The notes: generated from the letters alone by a model not told the origin. DNA of 64,000 nucleotides from VRUE01 sp963747765 (GCA_963747765.1 CAVVGH010000001.1:186001-250000), one strand, 5' to 3'; shown: positions 1 to 8,992, counted from the first letter of the stretch. A program made the numbers and translations.

Positions 1-32
1 AGCTGCGCCGCAAGAATCGCAAGTCCAGCTGA
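1..32 (+). CDS. 3' end of an unidentified gene (partial)
   Basis: In the frame starting at base 3 the window opens inside a coding frame ending LRRKNRKSS and a TGA at 30-32. The basic tail is too short to identify. Its position 43 bases before hemC on the same strand suggests an upstream operon member; hemA often sits there in actinobacteria, but nothing here shows it. Confidence 0.4.
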   Translation, partial: LRRKNRKSS

Positions 33-75
33 GCATGCGCACCGCAATTCACCGTCCGTCCCCGAGCGAGCGTCA

Positions 76-966
76 GTGATTCGGATCGCCACCCGCGGCA
101 GCACGCTCGCCCTCACCCAGGCGCGTCAGACCGCGGATCTCCTGGGCGGTGCGGAGCTGGTCGAGGCCTCCTCCGATGGCACGGTCGGCGACAAGGCGCG
201 CTTCGTGCGCGGGGTCGAGCGAGTGCTGCTCGAGGGGGAGGCGGAGATCGGCGTGCACTCGGCCAAGGATCTGCCCGCCGAGATGCCCGACGGTTTGACG
301 ATCGCCGCCGTGCCGGCTCGCGAGGACCCGCGCGACGTCTGGATCGGCGCCGGCTCGTCGCTGGACGACGCCCCCGAGGGCGCCCGGGTCGGGACGGCCA
401 GCCTGCGCCGCACCGCTCAGCTTCTCGCCGCCCGCCCGGACCTCAACGTGGTCGAGCTGCACGGCAACGTCGACACCCGGTTGCGGCGGCTGGCCGAAGG
501 CAAGATGGACGCGATCGTGCTTGCCGCCGCCGGCCTGCGGCGGCTGGGACGGGAGAACGAGGCGTCCTTCGCGATTCCGATCGAACGCATGACTCCCGCG
601 GCGGGACAGGGGGCATTGGTTCTCCAGACGCGACTCGACGATGGCGGCGCGGCCAAGATCGCCGCTGCGATCGGCGACGAGGCCGCGCTGCAAGCGCTCA
701 CCGCCGAGCGAGCCGCCGTCGCCCTGCTCGACGCGAGCTGCACCACGCCGGTCGGCGTCCACGCCAGGGTGGAGGGAGAGCGGATCGAAGCCGAGGCCTT
801 CGTTGGCCTTCCCGACGGGACCGAGTGGATTCGCGACCGGGTCGAGGGCGAGGCGAGCGAGCCGGCGGGGGTCGGGGCGCTGCTTGCGGAGCGGCTGCTG
901 AGTGCGGGCGCCCGCGACATCCTCGACCGGGCGGAGCGAAGCGGCGGAGGAGGGGTGGCGCAATGA
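76..966 (+). CDS. hemC: Porphobilinogen deaminase (hydroxymethylbilane synthase)
   Basis: Cytosolic enzyme that joins four porphobilinogens into hydroxymethylbilane for heme, siroheme and corrinoids. The 296-residue product has the family start (IRIATRGSTLALTQA), the catalytic HSAKDLP segment at 61-67, GTASLRR at 106-112, and Cys222 in ASCTTPVG, matching the cysteine that carries the dipyrromethane cofactor. Length is normal. Translation starts at GTG 76; no strong ribosome binding site is visible. The stop overlaps the next start as ATGA (963-966), so it is translationally coupled to cobA-hemD, whose HemD part uses its product. Confidence 0.95.
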   Translation: MIRIATRGSTLALTQARQTADLLGGAELVEASSDGTVGDKARFVRGVERVLLEGEAEIGVHSAKDLPAEMPDGLTIAAVPAREDPRDVWIGAGSSLDDAPEGARVGTASLRRTAQLLAARPDLNVVELHGNVDTRLRRLAEGKMDAIVLAAAGLRRLGRENEASFAIPIERMTPAAGQGALVLQTRLDDGGAAKIAAAIGDEAALQALTAERAAVALLDASCTTPVGVHARVEGERIEAEAFVGLPDGTEWIRDRVEGEASEPAGVGALLAERLLSAGARDILDRAERSGGGGVAQ

Positions 967-2519
967 CAACCCGACGCGGCATCGTCTACCTGGTCGGTGC
1001 CGGGCCCGGCGATCCAGGGCTGATGACGTCGCGCTCCCTGGAGCTGATCGCCACCGCCGACACGATCTTCTTCGACCGCCTGATCCCACCGGGTGCACTC
1101 GACGGCGCCCGGGACGACGCGACCCTCGTATACGTCGGCAAGCGGCCCATGGATGGGGCAAAGCCGGCGGCGGCCCTGCCGGTGTCGAGCGGTCAGGCGG
1201 TCTCCTCCGTTCCCCAGGAGGAGATCAACGACCGCCTGGTCGAGGCTGGCCTGGCGGGCCGCAGAGTGGTCCGCCTGAAGGGCGGCGACCCGTTCGTCTT
1301 CGGCCGCGGCGGCGAGGAGGGGGAAGCGCTGCGCGCGGCGGGCGTCGAGTTCGAGGTGGTGCCGGGCATCACCGCCGGAGTCGCGGCCAGCGCCTACGCC
1401 GGGATCCCGGTCACCCATCGCGGCGATGCGTCCGCGGTCGCCTTCGTCACCGGGCACGAGGATCCCGACAAGGAGGAGACGGCGCTCGACTGGGATGCCC
1501 TGTCCCGCTTCCCGGGAACCCTCGTCTTCTACATGGGAGTGAGGCGCCTGGCGGACAACGCGGGGGCCCTGATTGCAGCCGGTCGCAACCCGAACGAGCC
1601 GGCGGCGGCAATCGAACGCGGCACGACGACTGGGCAGCGCACGGTCGTCGCGACGCTCGGCACCCTGGCCGAGGAGGTCGAGCGGGAGGCGATCGGGGCA
1701 CCGGCGCTGATCGTCGTCGGAGAGGTGGTCGGGCGGCGTGAGGCGCTCGCCTGGCTGGAGCGGCGGCCGCTGCACGGACGGCGCGTCGTCGTCACTCGCG
1801 CCCGCGCCCAGGCAAGCGGCCTGGCGGCCACCCTGCGCACTCTCGGCGCCGAGGTCGTGGAACTGCCGGCGATCCGGATCGAGTCGCGAATCGAGAGCGA
1901 CGCGGTCCGCCGCGCCGTCGACGCGATTCACATCTACGCCCTGATCTGCCTGACCAGCCCCAACGGGGTGCGACTGCTGTTCGAGGCGCTGGCGGCGGCC
2001 GGCCTCGATGCCCGGGCGCTGGCCAACGCAACCGTCGCCGCGATCGGCCCCGGCACCGCCCGGGTGCTGGCCGAGCATGGGATCGAGGCCGACGTCGTCC
2101 CGGAGCGCTTCGTCGCCGAGGCGCTGGTGGAGGCACTGGCCGACGTCGAGGTCACGGGCCGTCCGGTGCTCGTCGCCCGCGCTGCGGAGGCCCGCGACGT
2201 CCTGCCCGAGGCGCTGCGCGAACGCGGCGCCGAGGTCGATGTCATCGCCCTCTACGAAACGGTCCGCGAGGAGCCCGAGCCGGACGCTGTCGAGGCCGCC
2301 CAGGGCGCCGACTACGTCACGTTCACGTCCTCCTCGACGGTCACCAACCTGGTCGAGGCCCTGAACGGGGCCTTCCCGGCCTCCGCGCGCATCGTCTCGA
2401 TTGGCCCGATCACCAGCGACGCGGCCCGCGCGGCCGGCCTCGAGGTCCACGTCGAAGCGGAGCGGCATGACATCGACGGGCTCCTCGCCGCGCTGATCGC
2501 CGACGCGACCGGGGACTGA
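963..2519 (+). CDS. cobA-hemD: Fused uroporphyrinogen-III methyltransferase / uroporphyrinogen-III synthase
   Basis: Bifunctional 518-residue protein. Residues about 5-250 are a SUMT/CobA domain (GAGPGDPGLMT near the N-terminus, GRGGEEGEAL, then VVPGITAGVAAS), which methylates uroporphyrinogen III to precorrin-2. Residues about 260-515 are a HemD domain beginning RRVVVTRA, which closes hydroxymethylbilane into uroporphyrinogen III. The ATG at 963 was chosen because it overlaps the hemC stop; the open frame extends further upstream but only through hemC. The HemC product therefore feeds directly into this enzyme. The fusion is known in Firmicutes and actinobacteria. Confidence 0.93.
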   Translation: MTTRRGIVYLVGAGPGDPGLMTSRSLELIATADTIFFDRLIPPGALDGARDDATLVYVGKRPMDGAKPAAALPVSSGQAVSSVPQEEINDRLVEAGLAGRRVVRLKGGDPFVFGRGGEEGEALRAAGVEFEVVPGITAGVAASAYAGIPVTHRGDASAVAFVTGHEDPDKEETALDWDALSRFPGTLVFYMGVRRLADNAGALIAAGRNPNEPAAAIERGTTTGQRTVVATLGTLAEEVEREAIGAPALIVVGEVVGRREALAWLERRPLHGRRVVVTRARAQASGLAATLRTLGAEVVELPAIRIESRIESDAVRRAVDAIHIYALICLTSPNGVRLLFEALAAAGLDARALANATVAAIGPGTARVLAEHGIEADVVPERFVAEALVEALADVEVTGRPVLVARAAEARDVLPEALRERGAEVDVIALYETVREEPEPDAVEAAQGADYVTFTSSSTVTNLVEALNGAFPASARIVSIGPITSDAARAAGLEVHVEAERHDIDGLLAALIADATGD

Positions 2520-2580
2520 TCGAGCCCCTTCGCCTCTTGTCTCGATCGGTGCCACAGAGAGTCAACGCCCGAAACCAGCG

Positions 2581-3339
2581 ATGAACTTCGGCGCTCCTCA
2601 CCGGCATTTCGGGCAAGTGGACTCGACCAACAGCCGCGCCCGGGAGCTGGCGGAGACGGGGGCACCGGGCGGAACGGTCGTCACCGCAGGCGAGCAGCTG
2701 GCCGGGCGGGGGCGCCAGGGCCGCAGCTGGGTGGCGCCAGCGGGCGGGGCGCTGCTCTACTCGGCGATTCTCCGCCCGCTCGACGAGCGCCATCTACTGC
2801 TGCCGCTTGCCGCGCCGCTGGCCGTCTGCGAAGCGGCCGAAGCGCTGAGGCCGGGCGTCGAGTGCCAGATCAAGTGGCCAAACGACGTCTGGGTCGAGGG
2901 CCGCAAGCTGGCCGGCGTCCTGATCGAGGCAAAGCCCCAGGACGGATGGGCGGTGATCGGCGTCGGCCTCAACCTCTCCACCTCTGCAGACGAGTTCCCA
3001 GCCGACCTCCGCGAGACCGCGGTTTCGCTCTTCGGCTCGCGTGCGGGGGGTCGGGAGAAGTCCCGACGGAGCCTCCCCGCTGTTGCTCCGGAGGGGCTTC
3101 TCCCGACCCCCCTTACCGCCGCCGAAGTGCTGAACAGCCACCTCGATCGCTGGGTCGAGGCGACGCAGCAGGACATCCTCGCCGCCTGGCGGGCGCGTGA
3201 CGCGCTGACCGGTCGGGAGGTCGCCTGGGAGGACGGCTCAGGAATCGCCGACGGCATCGACGACCGGGGTCACCTCGCCGTTCTCGTCTCCGGAGACCGC
3301 GTCCTGCTCGGCGCCGGCGACGTCCACCTCCACCTCTGA
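2581..3339 (+). CDS. birA: Biotin--[acetyl-CoA-carboxylase] ligase
   Basis: Activates biotin to biotinyl-AMP and attaches it to biotin carboxyl carrier proteins. The 252-residue product is the short form without an N-terminal DNA-binding domain, so it is unlikely to repress transcription. Motifs: VDSTN at 13-17, GRGRQGRSW at 42-50, KWPND at 98-102, and GRKLAGVLIE. Residues about 155-178 (GREKSRRSLPAVAPEG) break the expected link between the catalytic and C-terminal domains and are encoded by a perfect long palindrome (separate entry). The last 102 bases overlap the helicase gene on the other strand. Confidence 0.92.
   Translation: MNFGAPHRHFGQVDSTNSRARELAETGAPGGTVVTAGEQLAGRGRQGRSWVAPAGGALLYSAILRPLDERHLLLPLAAPLAVCEAAEALRPGVECQIKWPNDVWVEGRKLAGVLIEAKPQDGWAVIGVGLNLSTSADEFPADLRETAVSLFGSRAGGREKSRRSLPAVAPEGLLPTPLTAAEVLNSHLDRWVEATQQDILAAWRARDALTGREVAWEDGSGIADGIDDRGHLAVLVSGDRVLLGAGDVHLHL
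3045..3112. repeat. 68-bp palindromic element inside birA
   Basis: A perfect 16-bp inverted repeat: GGGGGGTCGGGAGAAG at 3045-3060 and its exact complement at 3097-3112, enclosing a GC-rich core that itself holds CCTCC/GGAGG complementarity. The element keeps the birA frame open and adds about 23 residues. This resembles the behaviour of REP-like or Rickettsia palindromic elements that insert in frame, but no second copy was seen in the window. Confidence 0.75.
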
Positions 3340-5778
3340 AGCCTCTTCGCTCTGCGCTGGGCCCTTCTTGGTCTTCTTCGAGGTCTTGGCCTCTCCGGAG
3401 TCCCGACTTGTCTTTTTCCGTTTGCGGCGCCGCCTGCCGCTCTTGGGGAAGTTCCGCAGCAGTTCGCGGGCCGTCGCCGATGGTTTGCGCGCCAGCCGCA
3501 TCCGCGCCCCACGCAGCACCTCCTCGCCCTCGGGCGTGTGGGAAACGGCGGCGGCCAGTAGCGCCACCGCCAGTCGCCGGTCCTGTTTGCGCGCCGCGTG
3601 GACGAGTCGTCGCGCGTTGCGCCCGTGCGCTCGGCCGGACGAGTTGACCAGCAGGCCCAGCAGCCGCTTCGTCTCCGGCCAGCGCTGCACCGCATACTCT
3701 TCGTGCAGCTCGCGGGTGTAGGAGGCGAGTCGCCAGACCCAGGCCTGGGCCTGGTCGCGGCGGCCGATCCGTTTGTCGACCAGAGCCTGTAGAAGCGCCT
3801 TCGTCCCGGCCCGTTTGTCGTCGCGGCTCCAATTGCCGACCATGTCGATCGCGTCGTCGAAGGCCTCCGGGTCGCGCAGGTCGGGGATCTCCGCAAGCGC
3901 TTTCAGCCGCAGCTGCGAGCTGCGATTGCGCTGCACACAGGTCAGCAGGAAGCGGCGGCGCAGCTCTTTGGTGGGGTCGTTCTGGAGCATCGCGCGCGCC
4001 CGGCGCCAGTTCTGCGGGTTTACCCGCGCCCCGGCCAGCGCCGCCCAGGCGTGCCGCTCCGGATAGTCGAGGTTCTCGACCGCGATCCGCCACATCTCGC
4101 GTTCCAGCACCTGGGTGCGGCGTTCGGGGTCCTCGGAGACGGGGACGATCCGCCGCTCGACCCGCACCCTGCGGCCGCGGCCGCGGCGCACCGGGCCGAC
4201 CACGATCGCGCCGCCCCGGTAGATGTCGCGATCGAGCAGGCTGTGCAGGGTCACGATTGTCTCGTCGTGAGTGGTAGCGGGGTGGACGAAGTCGATCACC
4301 AGGCCCGCCTCCTTGCCCGGCGCGCGCCTGGTCACGCGGCCAACCCGCTGCTGGTAAACGCGGCGAGAAGCGGTCGGCGCCAGGTGCATGCAGATCGTCG
4401 CCCGCGGCGAGTTCCATCCCTCGGCAAGCAGCATCGCGTTGCAGAGCACGTCCACCTCGCCGCGCTCGAAGGCGGCGAGGATCTCGGCCAGTTCTCGCTT
4501 CGGCGTCTCGCCCGACACCGCCCGCGCAACCATGCCGGCGTTCTGCAGCGCTTTGGCGACGTTCTTCGCGTGCTGGACGCCTGCCGTGTAGAGGACGCCC
4601 GGCACCTTGCTGAAACGCGTCTTGTAGAGGTCGGCGACCGCGACGTTGAAGGGCTCCTGGTCGAGCAGCGCGGCCAGCTCCTCCTGGTCGAAGTCCTGGT
4701 CCACCTCCCCTTTGCGCAGCGGCACCTTGGCGATCGTCCGCACCCCTGGGCCGGGTGGGATGCGCATACAGCGCAGCGGCGCGATCACCCCGCGTCGCGC
4801 CGCCTGGGCGAGGTCGAAGCGCGAGGTCTGGGTCGGGAAGAGGTCGGCGACGTGGCGGGCGATCAACGCGCCCGTCGCGGTCATCCCGATGAACACCGGG
4901 CCGCTCCAGGCACGGATGCACGCACTGGTTTTCTCACCCAGCGCTGTATGGGCCTCGTCGCAGATGACGATCGAGTAGGCGTCGGAGACCCGCTTGTGGT
5001 TGCGGACGAACCACTGGTAGGTCTCGACCGTGACCGGCCCGTCGGGGTCGTCGCGGCCGTTGAGCAGCGGCGGGCGCAGCCGCTCTTTGTAGCCGCGGTC
5101 GGAGATCTCGCCGATGAACTGGTCGACCAGGTTGCGGCGGTGGGTGAGGATCAGGACGCCGCCCGTCCGGGAGGCGTCGATGAAACCGACCGCGGCAACC
5201 GTCTTGCCCGCTCCGGTCGCGTGCTCGAACCAGAAGCGTCGAGCGGCGCCTGGGTCGTCGGGCGCCTCGGCGACCTCCTCCTCGTCCTGGCCGGCCTCCT
5301 CCCAGTCCTTGGGCTCCTCGTCGGGCGCAAGCTCCTCGGGCTCCTCCTCCGCCGCGCCATCCTCGGCCGCCTTGTCCTCGGCGCCGGCCTCGGCCAGCTC
5401 GACGGCGTGTCCGGAGCCGTTTTCCGCGGCGATCTGCTGCTCGGCCATCAGCTCGGTCAAGGTCCCGGAGAGAGCGTCGACCTGATGTGGGTTCAGTTCG
5501 GCGCCGTCGCGCAACTTCGGGGTGTCCTCGGCCAGCAGCCGCTCCAGCCCGAGCAGCAGCGAGAAGTCGCGGCGCCACTGGATCGAGGGTTGCTCCACGC
5601 CGCTGTCGAGCTCCTCCAGCGCTGCGTCGAGAGCGCGGCGGCGTGCGGTCCCGGGGGCAAGCGCCTCAGGTCCCTCGCCATCGAGCAGGAGCGGCTCACG
5701 CGCGAACTCCGCCGCACGCTCGATATCGGCACTAGTGGGAACTGCCGCCTGCGTGGCGGCTTCGCTGATTTTGGCCAT
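3238..5778 (-). CDS. Superfamily 2 DEAD/DEAH-box helicase
   Basis: Nucleic-acid-dependent ATPase of 846 residues. Visible motifs: a QxxAL-like region (HQVDALSGTL), Walker A ATGAGKT near residue 190, DEAH near 274 (ICDEAH), TAT near 300, and a second RecA lobe ending with motif VI QRVGRVTR. Between the Q-like region and Walker A lies a very acidic stretch rich in E, D and A. The C-terminus is basic (KSGRRRRKRKK) and then acidic. The start is the ATG at 5778 (MAKISEAATQ); the open frame extends 34 codons further. It overlaps birA tail-to-tail by 102 bases. It resembles UvrB/ResIII-type helicases; its substrate cannot be told from sequence. Confidence 0.85.
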   Translation of the reverse strand: MAKISEAATQAAVPTSADIERAAEFAREPLLLDGEGPEALAPGTARRRALDAALEELDSGVEQPSIQWRRDFSLLLGLERLLAEDTPKLRDGAELNPHQVDALSGTLTELMAEQQIAAENGSGHAVELAEAGAEDKAAEDGAAEEEPEELAPDEEPKDWEEAGQDEEEVAEAPDDPGAARRFWFEHATGAGKTVAAVGFIDASRTGGVLILTHRRNLVDQFIGEISDRGYKERLRPPLLNGRDDPDGPVTVETYQWFVRNHKRVSDAYSIVICDEAHTALGEKTSACIRAWSGPVFIGMTATGALIARHVADLFPTQTSRFDLAQAARRGVIAPLRCMRIPPGPGVRTIAKVPLRKGEVDQDFDQEELAALLDQEPFNVAVADLYKTRFSKVPGVLYTAGVQHAKNVAKALQNAGMVARAVSGETPKRELAEILAAFERGEVDVLCNAMLLAEGWNSPRATICMHLAPTASRRVYQQRVGRVTRRAPGKEAGLVIDFVHPATTHDETIVTLHSLLDRDIYRGGAIVVGPVRRGRGRRVRVERRIVPVSEDPERRTQVLEREMWRIAVENLDYPERHAWAALAGARVNPQNWRRARAMLQNDPTKELRRRFLLTCVQRNRSSQLRLKALAEIPDLRDPEAFDDAIDMVGNWSRDDKRAGTKALLQALVDKRIGRRDQAQAWVWRLASYTRELHEEYAVQRWPETKRLLGLLVNSSGRAHGRNARRLVHAARKQDRRLAVALLAAAVSHTPEGEEVLRGARMRLARKPSATARELLRNFPKSGRRRRKRKKTSRDSGEAKTSKKTKKGPAQSEEASEVEVDVAGAEQDAVSGDENGEVTPVVDAVGDS

Positions 5779-5936
5779 GAAGGCTTGTGGTTTGCTCCCC
5801 ACAGCAACGCGCAGCGCGCGCCGGGAAGACTTTGGACGAGGATGCCGAGAGTTAGCTTTCTCCTCTCCCGGCGATCTCAAGCGATCCGCATTCCCGCGGA
5901 TCAGACATTCGTATTGTAAGCAGACATCGCGGATGT

Positions 5937-6545
5937 ATGGCTACTGGACCCGATCCCTGCGTGACGCGCCTTGCGAGAAGCCCCCTGCCCCCGTTCGCCG
6001 CGGCCGCGGCGATCCTGCTGGTGGCAGCCCTCGCGGCCTGCGGGAGCAGCGCAGCGCCCGAGGGCCATCCCGACTATGAGACGGCGCTGGCCGGCTCACC
6101 GCCCCCGCTGGCGAGGCTCCACGGGCAGGCCAACCGGCTTCTGGGGGGCGGCGTCGACGCGTACCGGCGCCGCATCGCGTCGCTGAACGGCTATCCGCTG
6201 GTGGTCAACGTCTGGGCCTCCTGGTGCGGGCCCTGCCGCTTCGAGTTCCCCCACTTCCAGGGCGCCGCTGCCCGGTACGGCAAGCGGGTCGCCTTCCTCG
6301 GCGTCAACAGCCAGGACTCAAACGATGCGGCGAGCACCTTCCTTGGCGAGGCGCCGGTGCCCTACCCCAGCTACACGGACCCCGGACAGGACATCGTCGA
6401 CAGCATCGGCGCCAACCTCGGCCTCCCCGACACGGCCTTCTACGACCGCCACGGAAAGCTCGTCTACCTGAAACAGGGCCCCTATGACAACGAGGCGGAG
6501 CTGCGCGCGGACATCCAGCGGTACGCCCTGCGGGGGCCGTCGTGA
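5937..6545 (+). CDS. TlpA-like thioredoxin-fold lipoprotein
   Basis: Predicted exported thiol-disulfide oxidoreductase of 202 residues. The N-terminus has a hydrophobic signal (about 18-34) ending in a lipobox LAAC with Cys35, so it should be lipid-anchored outside the membrane. The thioredoxin active site is WCGPC at 96-100, followed by FLGVNSQDS and the cis-proline region LPDTAFYDRHG. Such proteins keep cytochrome c or other extracytoplasmic cysteines reduced; the target here is not indicated. It stands alone, 158 bases from the divergent helicase start. Confidence 0.88.
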   Translation: MATGPDPCVTRLARSPLPPFAAAAAILLVAALAACGSSAAPEGHPDYETALAGSPPPLARLHGQANRLLGGGVDAYRRRIASLNGYPLVVNVWASWCGPCRFEFPHFQGAAARYGKRVAFLGVNSQDSNDAASTFLGEAPVPYPSYTDPGQDIVDSIGANLGLPDTAFYDRHGKLVYLKQGPYDNEAELRADIQRYALRGPS

Positions 6546-6635
6546 AATCCGGCGCCGCTCGCGACTCGGAGGCCAAACGCCCCGCCTTCTGCCGCGCTGG
6601 CTTGCCAGAGAGCAGCGAAGGCGGATAATCGGCGC

Positions 6636-7142
6636 ATGGACCTATTCGTCGTCATCGCGCTGCTCGGGATTGTGCTCTTGGTCACCGAGCTGCTGCTGCC
6701 GACCGGCGGCGTGCTGGCGACGCTCGGCGCACTGGGCCTTGTCGCCGGAGGCGTCATTGCCCTGACCGCCGATGCCGACTCGAACGCCAGCGGCTATGCC
6801 GGGCCCGCGCTCATCACGCTCGGCGTCCTCTCGAGCGTCAGCTTCTACTTCATCACCCGTAAGGTGCTCGCCGCCCACCGCGAGCGCCCGGTTCGCACCG
6901 GCCACGAGGAGCTGATCGGCGCCAGCGCGAAGGCCCGAACCTCCCTCGACCCGGAGGGACAGGTGTGGCTCGAGGGAGCCCTTTGGAGGGCGCGCCTCGC
7001 AGAGGAGGGGGAGTCGCTGCGCCCGGGGGATAGAGTCATGGTCGAGGCGGTGGAGGGCCTCACGCTTGTGGTCAGGCCCACCCCGCGCACCGAGACCCCG
7101 GTCATGAGCCCCGAGGAGGGCGCCGAGGAAGGAGCGAATTGA
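6636..7142 (+). CDS. NfeD-family membrane protein
   Basis: 168 residues with two or three hydrophobic helices (about 3-20, 23-42 and 55-75) and a soluble C-terminal OB-fold domain (GASAKARTSLDPEGQVWLEG...WRARL), the short NfeD type. NfeD proteins work with stomatin/SPFH partners in membrane microdomain organisation. The stop overlaps the next start as TGATG, so NfeD and the stomatin are translationally coupled, the usual arrangement for this pair. Confidence 0.88.
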   Translation: MDLFVVIALLGIVLLVTELLLPTGGVLATLGALGLVAGGVIALTADADSNASGYAGPALITLGVLSSVSFYFITRKVLAAHRERPVRTGHEELIGASAKARTSLDPEGQVWLEGALWRARLAEEGESLRPGDRVMVEAVEGLTLVVRPTPRTETPVMSPEEGAEEGAN

Positions 7143-7927
7143 TGGACATCGCGGTTGGGGTGTTTCTGGTCCTCCTGTTCTTCGTTGCGATCGTGCTCGG
7201 CTCCGCGGTGCGGATCCTGCGCGAGTACGAGCGCGGGGTGATCTTCAGGCTCGGGCGGTTGATCGCGACCAAGGGGCCCGGCCTGATCCTGCTGATCCCG
7301 ATGATCGACCGGATGGAACGAGTCGACCTGCGCACGGTGACTCTCAACATCCCGCCCCAGGAGGTGATCACCCGCGACAACGTCCCCTCCAGCGTCAACG
7401 CCGTCGCTTACTTCCGTGTGGTCGACCCGAACCGGGCGATCGTCGAGGTGGAGAACTTCCTGCTCGCCACCTCGCAGATCTCCCAGACAGCCCTGCGCTC
7501 TGTGCTCGGCAAGGCGGAGCTGGACCAGCTTCTCTCGGAGCGTGAGCGACTCAACGAAGAGCTGCAGAAGATCATCGACGAGTCGACCGAGCCCTGGGGC
7601 GTGAAGGTGACCGCGGTGGAGATCAAGGACGTTGAGATCCCCGAGCAGATGCAGCGGGCGATGGCGCGCCAGGCCGAGGCCGAGCGCGAGCGCCGCGCCA
7701 AGATCATCAACTCCGAGGGCGAGTACCAGGCCGCTCAGAAGCTCACCGACGCCGCCGACATCATCAGCACCAACCCCGCCTCGCTGCAGCTGCGCTACCT
7801 GCAGACGCTGCTGGAGATCGGCAGCAACCAGAACACGACGATCGTCTTCCCGCTGCCTTTGGACGTGCTCAAGCCATTCCTCGAAGCGGCAGGCGACGGC
7901 GGTGACTCGACGCCGCCAACGAGTTGA
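7142..7927 (+). CDS. Stomatin/SPFH-domain membrane protein
   Basis: 261-residue slipin/stomatin homologue: one N-terminal membrane helix (about 4-24), then the SPFH/PHB domain (REYERGVIFRLGR, GPGLILLIP, DLRTVTLNIPPQEVITRDN) and an amphipathic helical stretch rich in E, R and A (EQMQRAMARQAEAERERRAK) that drives oligomerisation. The ATG at 7142 is preferred over TTG 7139: it overlaps the NfeD stop and has AAGGAG about 9 bases upstream. It forms a membrane-associated scaffold with NfeD. Its stop overlaps the galT start, although galT has no obvious functional link. Confidence 0.92.
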   Translation: MDIAVGVFLVLLFFVAIVLGSAVRILREYERGVIFRLGRLIATKGPGLILLIPMIDRMERVDLRTVTLNIPPQEVITRDNVPSSVNAVAYFRVVDPNRAIVEVENFLLATSQISQTALRSVLGKAELDQLLSERERLNEELQKIIDESTEPWGVKVTAVEIKDVEIPEQMQRAMARQAEAERERRAKIINSEGEYQAAQKLTDAADIISTNPASLQLRYLQTLLEIGSNQNTTIVFPLPLDVLKPFLEAAGDGGDSTPPTS

Positions 7928-8916
7928 GCGGGCCCGAGCTCCGCATAGACCAGCTCACCGGCCTGCGCACGATCCTTGCGCCGGGTCGGGCCGAGCGGCC
8001 CGACGGATTTCAGCGGTCTGCGGCGAGCGAGGCGGGAGATGCCGAGAATTGCCCGTTCTGCGAGGGACACGAGGAGCGCACGCCGCCCGAGGTCCATGCG
8101 GTGCCCGGTGGCCGGGCGGCTGACACGCCCGGATGGACCAGTCGTGTCGTGCCCAACCTCTATCCGGCGCTGGCCGATGGAGGAGACGACGAGCCACGGC
8201 CCGACAGCGCTCCCGAACTCTTCTCCTCGCGGCCGGCGATCGGTGCCCACGAGGTGATCGTCAACGCCCCCGAGCACGCGACGGCGATGGCGGAGCTCGC
8301 CGACGAGCGCTTCGAGGGGGCGATCGAAACCTGGCGCGAGCGGATGCGAGCCCACGCCGACGCCGCCTACGTGCAGGTGGTCGTCAACGAGGGAAGCGGC
8401 GCGGGCGCCTCGCTTCCCCACACCCATGCCCAGCTCTACGCGCTCCCCTTCGTGCCCGCGGCCGTTGCCAGGGAGCGCGAGCGGGCCGGGGCCTACCGCG
8501 AACGCGCCGGGGGCGGCGAACTGCTCAGCGACATCCTGGTCGAGGAGGTGCGCCGCCGGGAGCGCCTGGTCGCGATCGACGAGGAGGCGGCGCTGATCTG
8601 TCCCTGGGCCTCACGATCGCCCTACGAGTTGCGGATCGTGCCGCGGCGCGCCGCCCCTCGCTTCGAGGAGGGCACCGCGGGCACCGCGATGCTCCGCACC
8701 GCCATGCGCCTCCTCGCCAAGCGCTTCGACGGCCCGCCCGCGCTGAACCTCTGGGTGGCCACCGCGCCGCGCGGCACCGAGAGCTTCCACTGGCATGTCG
8801 ACATCGCCCCGCGCCTCAGCGTCAAGGCGGGGTTCGAGCTGGGGACGGGAGTCGACATCAACATCTACCCACCGGAGCGGGCGGCCGCCGACCTGCGGGA
8901 AGCGCTCGACGGCTGA
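7924..8916 (+). CDS. galT: Galactose-1-phosphate uridylyltransferase
   Basis: Exchanges UMP between UDP-glucose and galactose-1-phosphate in the Leloir pathway. The 330-residue product has the zinc pair CPFC (Cys43, Cys46), the nucleophile motif HTHAQ at 166-170 (family HxHxQ), and a C-terminal FHWHVDI segment. The start is TTG 7924, overlapping the stomatin stop (TTGA). The stop codon lies in the first unit of a 26-bp tandem repeat. A related nucleotidyltransferase specificity cannot be ruled out. Confidence 0.82.
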   Translation: MSGPELRIDQLTGLRTILAPGRAERPDGFQRSAASEAGDAENCPFCEGHEERTPPEVHAVPGGRAADTPGWTSRVVPNLYPALADGGDDEPRPDSAPELFSSRPAIGAHEVIVNAPEHATAMAELADERFEGAIETWRERMRAHADAAYVQVVVNEGSGAGASLPHTHAQLYALPFVPAAVARERERAGAYRERAGGGELLSDILVEEVRRRERLVAIDEEAALICPWASRSPYELRIVPRRAAPRFEEGTAGTAMLRTAMRLLAKRFDGPPALNLWVATAPRGTESFHWHVDIAPRLSVKAGFELGTGVDINIYPPERAAADLREALDG

Positions 8917-8987
8917 GCCTCCGCATCACCCCCTTCGGCTGAGCCTCCGCATCACCCCCTTCGGCTGAGCCTCCGCATCACCCCCTT
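8911..8987. repeat. Three tandem 26-bp repeats over the galT stop codon
   Basis: Units start at 8911, 8937 and 8963, each GGCTGAGCCTCCGCATCACC followed by CCCTTC (the last ends CCCTT). The first unit contains the galT TGA, so the copies carry extra TGAs. The array fills most of the gap before the next gene and probably arose by slippage. Nothing suggests a function. Confidence 0.85.
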
Positions 8988-8992
8988 GTAGG

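Noticed and set aside
4051..5919. A 622-codon open frame on the plus strand, antisense to the helicase
   Set aside because: High GC leaves antisense frames open; the product has no recognisable domain while the minus strand encodes a clear helicase.
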